The translations under genes and the position numbers were made by a program. A stretch of 64,000 nucleotides of DNA, taken from positions 2,666,001-2,730,000 of the forward strand of contig NC_067208.1 in the NCBI RefSeq assembly GCF_026262505.1, given 5' to 3'. The DNA is from Trichomonas vaginalis G3 (taxonomy: Eukaryota > Parabasalia > Trichomonadida > Trichomonadidae). Of the stretch, positions 9,252 to 17,613 are shown piece by piece (position 1 is the first letter of the stretch; the number at the start of each line of letters is the position of its first letter). The notes beneath the pieces were generated by a model. It had not been told where the DNA came from, made no database searches, and was given only the letters and a program-made list of their open reading frames with translations.

Positions 9252-10040
9252 TTGCAGGAATATTATCAACCGACAAGATATTATATTACTTTTGACTTCG
9301 AAACATTAGAGACTAAAGAAGAATTACAACTTTCTGAGTGTGCAACTTTGAACGCTTACTTAAAACCATTCATGGTATCATCAACGGTTAAATTAAATGA
9401 TAAAACATATACGAGGAATTTTTGCTTAACTTCGAGTGATTCTTTTATTTCTGATTGGATTGAGTTTTTATTTTCAACCTGTTCATTAGTTGCTAAATCA
9501 AATATTGAACAATATGAAGAATTAATGAAGCCGCAAACGGACTCTTTGAGTCCTGAAGGTCTTTCAGACCAAACATTAAATGAAAAACAGAAGGAAGCAT
9601 TTAAAGAACTTCTAGATGAGGAATTCAATAAAGTGAATATCATAGGTTTTAATTCGGGAAAGTTTGATTTAAATTTAATTCTTCGTGATTTAAACACTGC
9701 AAAATGGAAAATAAAATCAATGCTGGGTTCTTCTTCACAATTTAAGCAAATCATTGTAAAGAAAACAAACGTTCCATATGAATTGAGATTTATTGACATC
9801 AGAAATTATATAGCGGGTGGGACATTAGACCAATTCACTCAAGATTTCGGAAACAATAAATCACGTGTTAAATCCTTTTTCCCTTATCAATTCATCACAT
9901 GGGAGAATTACGAAGAAGAATTATATAAAGAGGAACCATTCACTCAAGATTCATTTTATTCAGCATTAACCAAGAAACTATATCAGATAGTGATTATCAA
10001 ATATATCTCAATGATGCTAAAAATTTTAAGAATAGATTAG
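9252..10040 (+). pseudogene. polB: Maverick polB, 3'-5' exonuclease segment (second frame)
   Basis: Coding in this frame begins upstream, from about 9190, with no ATG, consistent with a frameshifted continuation of polB. Exo I is TFDFETLE near the start; Exo II is NIIGFNSGKFDLN (about residues 130-142 from 9252); FIDIRNYIAGGTLDQF follows. The frame is lost near 9980, where CTATATCAG looks like a 2-base TA expansion. Codons after that point (to 10040) are not native. The real continuation, including the Exo III-like YCNKDVEIM, lies in the next frame upstream of 10079. In the family this domain proofreads during protein-primed replication. Confidence 0.8.
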
Positions 10041-10078
10041 AATATTTTATTCATTATTGCAATAAAGATGTTGAAATT

Positions 10079-12142
10079 ATGATTGACCCAATTGATAAAA
10101 TTATTGAAGAAACATTTGTTTATAAAATTGACATGCTTCATAATCTTTCTTTATCATCGAATGCTTCAATGATTCGTTACGCTTTAGCATATAAAGACTT
10201 TAATCCTAATGAAAAATATCCTGAGGAAGAGATAGAATCAAGTTTTGAATTAACGAAAAAGTATTGGAAATATAAAATTGAATCATATAAGAAACAAGAT
10301 GAAAAAGCAGAAAGGGATACTAAAAATAATGTTTCAATGGATGATTTTCAATACTATCACGATTTAATCCTTTCATCTAAATGCAAAATGTGTGGTAAAG
10401 CGTTTACATATGCAAATAAACCAACATTGGATAGAATCGATAATGAAAAACCACATACCAAAGAAAATTGTCAGTTAATGTGTTGTTATTGCAATGTCGT
10501 AAAATCAAATAAAGATGAAGATGTTCAACGTTTAAGAATTAATTTAAGAAATTACGCATTGAAAAATAATTTACCAATGACTTTAGATTCAGTGGAAGCG
10601 TATCACATCCTCCGTAATGGAATTACTGGTGGTCTATCAAATGTTCAACATCGTGTTAATCTTAAAGGAATCACGCACATTAATAAACTTTCATATAATC
10701 CAGAAACTAAAACTGTATCAAATGAGGACACCACCAACATTATGACTCATTTCGTTGGTGTTGACTTTAATTCATTATATCCTTCATCATTTTCATCTAA
10801 TCCTCATGATTTCATTCAATATACTGACCATAAAATGTATATGCCGGGAAGATTGAATGGTGTTATTATTTGCGATACAGCAACAAAGAAAGCAAAAGCA
10901 CTGGGAATAATTAAGAAGAGAAATACTTTATTCGTGGCTGAAGTAAAGGGTCACATTGATGAAAAATACATTAATGATTACATAAACTTTTTACCGATAA
11001 TAAGAAACTTAGATATTATCACAGATGAAAAAACAATTGGCAGTTTTATGTATAATTACATGAAATCAAACAATCTACCAGTTGACCAGAAACAGAGGAA
11101 ATTAACTCAGTTAGCATCAACACACAACCAATATCAACCATTTTCTTCTTATTATCTATGGTATCTAATAGACAGATTTCATTTTATCATTGATGATATT
11201 CAATCAATTTTAACATTTACGAAAAACACTTGCTTTAATGAATTTGCGAACAAATTTATGAACGAAAGACAAAGGGCTGAATTAGAAGGAAATAAAGGAA
11301 AAAGTTTATTTTGCAAAATTTCACTTAATGGATCATATGGTTACGATGCAATGAATACACAAAATTACGCAAAGACTAAAATAATGAATGCACAGAGGGC
11401 ACGCGTTGCATGTATGTCAAATAAGTTTAAAAACATAAGAGAAATAGGAGAGGATACGTATCAAGTGATGCTCAAAGATAGATTTTATAGATGTGATACA
11501 TGTTTACAAGAGGCATTTTTTACTTTAGATAATGCTAAATACTGGTATTTGGTTTTCATTTATGATTTTATGTATAAATGCATGGATGTTAATCGTTTTC
11601 ATTTCATTGAAGGTGATACTGATTCATCTTATTGGGCAATCGCTGGCGACCCAAATCTTCCTAACACTCAAGCATTTCAAGCAATTGTTACCGATAAACA
11701 ATTTTATGATAAAAACATTTTCAAATTCGCACCATTTGATTTCTTCTGTTTTGATGAGAAATTTAAACCTAAATTAAGGAATAAAGCTGAAGAAAAAGCA
11801 CATGAGAAGAAGTTATTGGGTTTAGCAATTGAGAAACAAGGTGATAACATGGTTGCTTTATGTCCTAAATGTTATACATCATTCAACGGTTCAATTGATG
11901 GAAGTGATTTTAAAAAGATTGCACAAAAAATGAAAGGTGTTAGTTTACGACAAAATAAGCAATTAACACCTAAAAAATATTTGGATATAATAAATGATAA
12001 AGTGATATTTGATGGTCAGAATATTAATTTACAACTTAAAAACGGGTCAATGACTCGCTTAACAATCGGTAAGACTGCATTAACAGGAGCACACACTAAG
12101 GCTGTATGTTGTGAAAATGGATGTTGTATGCCATTTATTTAA
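10079..12142 (+). pseudogene. polB: Maverick polB, polymerase segment with embedded HNH-like zinc motif (third frame)
   Basis: The frame is open from about 9985; the ATG at 10079 is internal and just follows YCNKDVEIM (Exo III). Residues below count from 10079. An HNH/treble-clef-like block lies at about 100-145: CKMCGKAF, LDRIDNEKPHTKENC, CCYCNVVKSNKD. Palm motif A is DFNSLYPS (about 229), motif B is KISLNGSYG (about 412), motif C is EGDTDSSYW (about 510). A second zinc-like pair is RCDTC in the palm and CPKCY near the end; the C-terminus is CCENGCCMPFI. Polymerase residues are all present, so the only visible damage is the two upstream frameshifts. The same C-terminus is present in Maverick 2. 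Confidence 0.9.
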
Positions 12143-12170
12143 TACAATTTAAAATTTTATTCTTAATGAA

Positions 12171-12221
12171 ATGCCACAGAAGAGACAAAAGGAACCGTTA
12201 ATGATGGTTTTGATACTATGA
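12171..12221 (+). CDS. Possible micro-ORF between polB and integrase
   Basis: A 16-codon frame starting MPQKRQKEPLMM follows the start-site-like TTCTTAATGAA. In Maverick 2 the same frame runs 23 codons (63467-63396) and ends RGGHP. The DNA is well conserved between the copies but the reading frame is not, so this may be a 3' UTR or spacer signal rather than a peptide gene. Confidence 0.25.
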   Translation: MPQKRQKEPLMMVLIL

Positions 12222-12267
12222 TTCAAAGAGGTGGGCACCCTTAAACATTTATTTTATTTTTATATAA

Positions 12268-13788
12268 ATGGATAACGTAGATTTAAAAATTTTAATTGCT
12301 GATTTAGTATTTAATCAAAATTTTCTTAATTATTATGAATTAAAATCATATCTCCAAAAATATGATAACAATATAACGGGTGATGATATGGATTATTATT
12401 ATCCGTATTATAAAAATGAAGTTTTGAAATATCATGATAAAATAATTTCTAAAATTAAAGACAAAATTAAAAATAATGAATATACAAAGGAAAAAACTAA
12501 ATCACAACTTAAACAGTTGAAAGATTTCAAAAATAAAGTATTAACAGAAGAAGATATTGATGAATTATATAAATTATATAATCCTGAGCCGCAAAAGCCA
12601 AAGGAACAAAAACAAAAGGTGCAAAACACCCTAACCCTTCAGACCATAAATGAAGCACAAGCTTTAATTTATGATTCATTAGTTAAACCATATTCAGCCC
12701 GACTTTTAAATGAAGATCAACTTTTGGAATTCATCCTTCAACATAAACTCGAAGCGGGAAAGTATATCAAACCTTTATATACAGCATATTTAAAACAAAT
12801 GAATAGAATACATCCAGAATTAATGAAGGAAGGAATGAAATCCAAAATCAAAGCAGATAAAATTAAACCACTTGCAACACCAAAACCTCCAACGACAGTA
12901 CCGCCTCCTCCTTCAGTTAATCCTTCATCATTCACTTTATTATATCCATTTCAAACATTAAAGAAGCAAAAAGATTTTAAAAAGGATTTCAAGATATTAA
13001 ATAAACCAATTGACCCAAAAATTCAACCATTAAAGGAAAAATTTAGTCGCCCTCCATTTGCTCCATATCCATATTCATACGAAATAGATCATTTAGAATA
13101 TTCAAAAGGAAAAGTTACTTATTTATTTGCCATTAACATTAACACTAGATATTTATATTGCATTCCGGTGAAAGGGAAAACAGAACAGGAAACAAGAAGA
13201 GCTATTCAATACTTACTAGATCATGAAAGAGTAGATAATATCAGGGGTGATGGTGATAAAGGATTTCAGGCGGCTATGACTCATTATTTCCCACAAATTA
13301 ATTTTTACTTCTCATCCTCTCCATATACGTTTCATAATAAAATAGTTGATGCGGTAATGAGAACTCTTAGAGATGCGTTAGGGGTTAACGGTCAGATATA
13401 CTGGGATGGAAATCATGACTCCATCATACAACAGTTAGTATATTATTACAATAATACATGGCATAGAACAATAAACATGAAACCAATGGAAATGAAAAAT
13501 GATATTTCAAAAGAATGGGAATATATTAGAAAGCAAATGGAAAGGTTGAATGATGTTAAACGTGAACAAATTAATTCGGGGCTCATGAATTTTAAACAAG
13601 GGGATAAAGTTTTGATTCATCTCGATTATGGAAAAACTGATAAATCAATGACAAAAAGAAGACGAAGATTTGACACAATAGCTGAATTTGTTAGATATAT
13701 TAACGGTAATGTATTAGTTGAAGTTGACAATAAATTAATAGAAATTCCGATTTATTTTATTACTCCATTATATTTAAATAATATTTAA
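12268..13788 (+). CDS. Maverick retroviral-like (DDE) integrase
   Basis: 506 residues from ATG 12268, preceded by TATATAAATG. The N-terminal 110 residues are Lys-rich and helical. A Pro/Thr linker sits at about 205-222 (TPKPPTTVPPPP). The rve-type catalytic core spans about 270-400: first Asp in YEIDHLEY, second in RGDGDKGF, third acidic residue in KIVDAVMRTLRD. The third position appears to be Asp, not the usual Glu, in both Mavericks. WHRTINMKP fits the end of the core. The C-terminal 90 residues (KQGDKVLIHLDY..., VLVEV, IYFITPLY) look like an SH3/chromo-like DNA- or chromatin-binding fold. It should insert the element by strand transfer. The frame is intact. Confidence 0.9.
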   Translation: MDNVDLKILIADLVFNQNFLNYYELKSYLQKYDNNITGDDMDYYYPYYKNEVLKYHDKIISKIKDKIKNNEYTKEKTKSQLKQLKDFKNKVLTEEDIDELYKLYNPEPQKPKEQKQKVQNTLTLQTINEAQALIYDSLVKPYSARLLNEDQLLEFILQHKLEAGKYIKPLYTAYLKQMNRIHPELMKEGMKSKIKADKIKPLATPKPPTTVPPPPSVNPSSFTLLYPFQTLKKQKDFKKDFKILNKPIDPKIQPLKEKFSRPPFAPYPYSYEIDHLEYSKGKVTYLFAININTRYLYCIPVKGKTEQETRRAIQYLLDHERVDNIRGDGDKGFQAAMTHYFPQINFYFSSSPYTFHNKIVDAVMRTLRDALGVNGQIYWDGNHDSIIQQLVYYYNNTWHRTINMKPMEMKNDISKEWEYIRKQMERLNDVKREQINSGLMNFKQGDKVLIHLDYGKTDKSMTKRRRRFDTIAEFVRYINGNVLVEVDNKLIEIPIYFITPLYLNNI

Positions 13789-13807
13789 TTTTTTTATTTC
13801 GTAAGAA

Positions 13808-14095
13808 ATGAGTGACAACAAAGCAGCCAAGAGTCCTGACAATGAATATAAAAAGAAACTAAACAGAATTAAATCAAAAATATGCTATTACAAAAAGAAG
13901 CCGCAATGTGGTGGGGTTGATGCCCATAAAACTAATGGAACTGAAAACGATGAAGAAATAATCGAAAAATTAGAAACTTACCGTTCAATCCTTAAACTGA
14001 GTGAAGCAAAAATAAAAGAATTTAATAGAATAAATAAATTGATTGGAAGAGATGAATTTAATAAAGATGAATTTTTAAACTCTATCCAAATTTAA
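13808..14095 (+). CDS. Small coiled-coil Maverick protein
   Basis: 95 residues, starting after CGTAAGAAATG. It is Lys-rich and largely helical, with CYYKKKPQC in the middle and a likely coiled coil (EEIIEKLETYRSILKL). Maverick 2 has an 87-residue version lacking a short GG.DAHKTNGTE-type insert, an in-frame length change that supports real coding. The end overlaps the 3' end of the minus-strand 54-residue gene by three bases. Function unknown. Confidence 0.7.
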   Translation: MSDNKAAKSPDNEYKKKLNRIKSKICYYKKKPQCGGVDAHKTNGTENDEEIIEKLETYRSILKLSEAKIKEFNRINKLIGRDEFNKDEFLNSIQI

Positions 14096-14256
14096 TTTTT
14101 ATTCCTCTTTGACAACATCTCTCTTTCCATCATTACTGCATAACCGCATTTTCTCAGTTTTAGTGGTTTGTTATTTTTAGCAAGTTCTCGCATCATTTTT
14201 ATCATTTCCTCCCTTGTTATGATTCGTGGTAAATTTTGAGCTTGTGGGGTATCCAT
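14092..14256 (-). CDS. Conserved 54-residue basic Maverick protein
   Basis: The protein starts MDTPQAQNLPRIITREE and ends MLSKRNKN. It is rich in Lys, Arg and Met (about 54 residues) and has ATCATAAATG as its start context (minus strand). Maverick 2 carries an almost identical gene (61377-61541), differing by a Met/Thr and an Arg/Lys change, which argues for coding. It is convergent with the coiled-coil gene. It could be a small core or DNA-binding virion protein; this is a guess. No known family recognised. Confidence 0.65.
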   Translation of the reverse strand: MDTPQAQNLPRIITREEMIKMMRELAKNNKPLKLRKCGYAVMMEREMLSKRNKN

Positions 14257-14289
14257 TTATGATAAAAATAAAAATTTAAATTATGCCGT

Positions 14290-14745
14290 TCTAAAGTTTG
14301 AGACAACATGACATTTAGACAACAACACAGGGGGAAGGCAGTTATGAATTATTTTTGAAGAACTGAAGGTGTCACCAGGTCACCAGGTCACCAGGTTATT
14401 TAACTTCTCTGAAAAAATGAGACAACATGACATTTAGACAACAACACAGGAAATGATTTGTCATGACTTCATCGTAAATGAGTGTAAATCAGACAAAAAT
14501 ATATTTTATCGTTAATGTTTACGTTAATGTTTTGTGAAGAATATAGCAACCGTCTGAATTCCGGTGGTTGTTTTTTTATACAAAATTCTGAGTAAAATAA
14601 TTTTTAGGGTAGATGGTTAGATCTAACCTCATTTCTAACCTCATTTCTAACCTCATTTCTAACCTCATGACATTTAGACAACAACACAGGAAATGATTTG
14701 TCATGACTTCATCGGAATGAGTGTAAATGACCCAAAAATAAAGTT
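14290..14745. repeat. Iteron and short-repeat region 5' of primase-helicase
   Basis: It holds one full copy of the element's roughly 120-bp unit (about 14327-14460): GAAGGCAGTTATGAATT, three GGTCACCA iterons, ACTTCTCTGAAAAAATGAG, then GACAACATGACATTTAGAC. Partial copies lie at about 14295-14335 and 14660-14720. Between them are two TCGTTAATGTTTACG-type repeats (about 14510-14533) and four 12-bp CTAACCTCATTT repeats (about 14623-14667). The same unit lies in opposite orientation beyond the helicase gene at 17110-17350. Candidate replication origin or operator. Confidence 0.75.
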
Positions 14746-14783
14746 AGTTTTAAAATTATTTTTATTTTTTTATTCCTATATAA

Positions 14784-17096
14784 ATGACAGCAACAAACAA
14801 CAACAGCAACTTTATCGTTTCTGATGAAAAAGTTATTGATTCATTAGCTGAGGAATTAGTTGTGGCAGAAACTAAAACCCTCAACGAAAGAATTGGTGAA
14901 AACAAGATTGATTTACATAACTACCTCAAACACGATGGAGGAAGAGGAAGGAAAACTGGTACAGCTTTATTAGTAAATAAAATTTCAAATTTAACGATTA
15001 TAGATGTTGATATCAATAAATCATACAATGATCAACTTAAAGAAACAGTTAGAAAAGATATTTTATCAAAACTTTCGGATAAAGATGTTATCGTTAAAAC
15101 CGCTTCAGGAGGTCTTCACATTTATTGCAACACTAATTTCTTCTATGCAGTTTCGAACAGAATGATTAAATGTTATTCCTGCAATGATTATGATATTGAT
15201 ATCATGACTTCTATGGATGATTCAAAGCGTTCTTTAGTGGTTATGGCTGATTCAAGAGTTCGCAAGAATGCAACAGAACCAATCAATACATACTCATTCA
15301 TTCGTGGAAGTTATGATTCAACATTAACCAGAACAGTGAATGATATATTAAATGATTTGAATATTAAGGTAAGAGTTGAACAGAAGAACGAAGAAATAAA
15401 GACTATCATGAATGAAAACAAAGATGTAAACATTGACGATAAACTTGCCCAGAGCATAGTTGATGGCATCAGTGATTTTGAAGTACATAATGACGGTGGA
15501 AACATGAATTTAGAAAAAGAAGTTACATTATTCACACTGTTTCAAGCAATTAATTCGTTACCGGATCATTTAATTAATGAAGCATACGATAACGTTTATA
15601 ACTTCTGCAATTTAACAGAAAATGCAAAAAGTAATTTTGAAAAAGCACGTAGTAGATATGCACATTTAATGACTTCTTCATTTGTTTTGGTGAAGATTCT
15701 AAAACTTTATCAAAAGGAATATTATGATGAATATGTTTTGCCTTTATTACGTAAGCCAAAAATAACATTTGATATCAAACTTGATGACTCGTTTTTGATA
15801 ACAGATATTAGACGCAAGGCTGAAAATCATCAGTATAAAAACAGTTCTGAAGTAATTGAGGATTTATCACGTGTAATCCGTTTTGTAGATTGTGGAAATA
15901 AATATTTCATTCAGAAAGATTACAACATACACGACAAAATGAATCAAATATCATTCGTTCTTCAATCAAACATGAAAGAGTCACTCAAAATGATTAAATT
16001 ATTTAAAGAAGAAGGTAAAACCATAACAGCATGGGACGTACTACTAAATCAATTGTCTTCATTAACCGTTAAGGGTGTTTGCTTTAAATCTGATTCTCCA
16101 GATGTTTTCTCAACGTTTCAAGGTTATAAATACAACGTTCTCGAAAAGCTTGATTACTCAAAAATTGAGATGTTTATGAATTTCATTAAAGAAGCCATTT
16201 GTGATAATAACGATGAAGTGTATAAATACCTTCTCGGCTGGATTGCATCAATGATTCAACATCCCGGAATCAAGAATGAAACAGCAATTATTTTGAAAGG
16301 ACTTCAGGGAACAGGTAAAAACAGATTTACAGACATTATTTCTGAACTTCTCGCCGGTTATTCATGTAAAAACATTACTGAAATAGGTGAGCTAACGGGT
16401 AATTTCAATTCAGTAGTTGAGAATAAAATGTTTCTTGTACTTAATGAACTCAAGAATGTTGATGAAGACAGACTCGCAAACTTCAACGCTTTGAAATCAA
16501 TTATTACGGATAATGAGATTAGAATTAATGAAAAGAATCAACCCAGAAGAACTGCTCAGAATGTTGCAAACTTCATTTTCGTAACTAACAACGTCTACCC
16601 TGTCAAAATTGAAGTTGGAGACAGAAGATACGTAGTTTTAAGGGTTAATGGTAAATTCAAGGGTCAATTTGATTACTTCAAGAATTTGATGAATTCATGC
16701 ACAAAGGAATTTTATGATAACCTTTTAACGTATTTTATGCAATATGACCTTTCATCATTTAATGTACGAATCATTCCGATGACTGAAGCCAAACAAGATT
16801 TAATAGAATTATCAACAAATCCTTTAGATGTATGGATAAATACACATTATGATGAATTGTGTGCAGGTATGACGTGTAAAAATGCTCTATTCTGCAAACC
16901 ATCAGACATGAAAGACAAGAATTTCCAAATGAGCATTAAGGATAAATGTGATAGGAAACAAAGAAAAATAGATGGTAAACAGACATGGTATTATGTTTTG
17001 AAAGAAGAAATGAAAGGATTATATAAACAGGTTGAACCAAACGATAATGAGGATTCATTTACTGACGATGAAATACCTGTAAATGAAGCTTTATAA
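14784..17096 (+). CDS. Primase-polymerase / superfamily 3 helicase
   Basis: 770 residues; start context CCTATATAAATG. The N-terminal half carries archaeo-eukaryotic primase-like motifs: IIDVDINK (about 73-80), SGGLHIYC (about 107-114), YDIDIMTS (about 132-139). The C-terminal half is a D5-type SF3 helicase: Walker A GLQGTGKN (about 506), motif B FLVLNELKN (about 549), sensor-like NFIFVTNN (about 597), then GDRRYVVL. It should prime and unwind DNA for element replication. It is intact in both Mavericks, and iteron arrays flank it on both sides in inverted orientation. Fused primase-helicases are typical of virophages, NCLDVs and plasmids rather than animal polintons, so gain from a virus or plasmid is plausible. 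Confidence 0.85.
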   Translation: MTATNNNSNFIVSDEKVIDSLAEELVVAETKTLNERIGENKIDLHNYLKHDGGRGRKTGTALLVNKISNLTIIDVDINKSYNDQLKETVRKDILSKLSDKDVIVKTASGGLHIYCNTNFFYAVSNRMIKCYSCNDYDIDIMTSMDDSKRSLVVMADSRVRKNATEPINTYSFIRGSYDSTLTRTVNDILNDLNIKVRVEQKNEEIKTIMNENKDVNIDDKLAQSIVDGISDFEVHNDGGNMNLEKEVTLFTLFQAINSLPDHLINEAYDNVYNFCNLTENAKSNFEKARSRYAHLMTSSFVLVKILKLYQKEYYDEYVLPLLRKPKITFDIKLDDSFLITDIRRKAENHQYKNSSEVIEDLSRVIRFVDCGNKYFIQKDYNIHDKMNQISFVLQSNMKESLKMIKLFKEEGKTITAWDVLLNQLSSLTVKGVCFKSDSPDVFSTFQGYKYNVLEKLDYSKIEMFMNFIKEAICDNNDEVYKYLLGWIASMIQHPGIKNETAIILKGLQGTGKNRFTDIISELLAGYSCKNITEIGELTGNFNSVVENKMFLVLNELKNVDEDRLANFNALKSIITDNEIRINEKNQPRRTAQNVANFIFVTNNVYPVKIEVGDRRYVVLRVNGKFKGQFDYFKNLMNSCTKEFYDNLLTYFMQYDLSSFNVRIIPMTEAKQDLIELSTNPLDVWINTHYDELCAGMTCKNALFCKPSDMKDKNFQMSIKDKCDRKQRKIDGKQTWYYVLKEEMKGLYKQVEPNDNEDSFTDDEIPVNEAL

Positions 17097-17109
17097 AGTA
17101 TGATTGGAA

Positions 17110-17350
17110 TTTATTTTTGCCTTCCCCCTGTGTTGTTGTCTAAATGTCATGTTGTCTCATTTTTTCAGAGAAGTTAAATAACCTGGTGACCTGGTGACCT
17201 GGTGACACCTTCAGTTCTTCAAAAATAATTCATAACTGCCTTCCCCCTGTGTTGTTGTCTAAATGTCATGTTGTCTCATTTTTTCAGAGAAGTTAAATAA
17301 CCTGGTGACCTGGTGACCTGGTGACACCTTCAGTTCTTCAAAAATAATTA
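17110..17350. repeat. Two tandem iteron units 3' of primase-helicase
   Basis: Two units about 119-120 bp long, starting GCCTTCCCCCTG near 17118 and 17237. Each has TGTTGTTGTCTAAATGTCATG, a TTTTTTCAGAGAAG block and GGTGACCT repeated three times. They are in inverted orientation relative to the copies at 14.3-14.7 kb, so the helicase gene sits inside an inverted-repeat pair. Confidence 0.8.
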
Positions 17351-17613
17351 ATTATTGAATAACCTAAAAACATTAACGATAAAATATATTTTTGGGTCAT
17401 TTACACTCATTACGATGAAATCATGTAAATTCAATGAGGTGAAAAATTAGGTGAAATCTCACCTCTTCACCTAAACATTATTTTTGAGTCACTTAACGTA
17501 ATCATTAACGTAAACTTTTATTTCTGCAGTTCATCACCTAATTAATTACAGACATAAAATATATTTAGTTCATTCGGTAAGCCTAAACCCTTTGGGTCAA
17601 GTCTCAAGTGTGT
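17351..17613. other. Spacer between iterons and fibre gene
   Basis: It contains CATTAACGATAAAATAT-type sequence, a short GGTGAAA/TCACCT inverted repeat near 17438-17470 and more TTAACGT repeats near 17495-17515. No gene was seen; Maverick 2 has a small gene in the corresponding gap. Confidence 0.5.
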
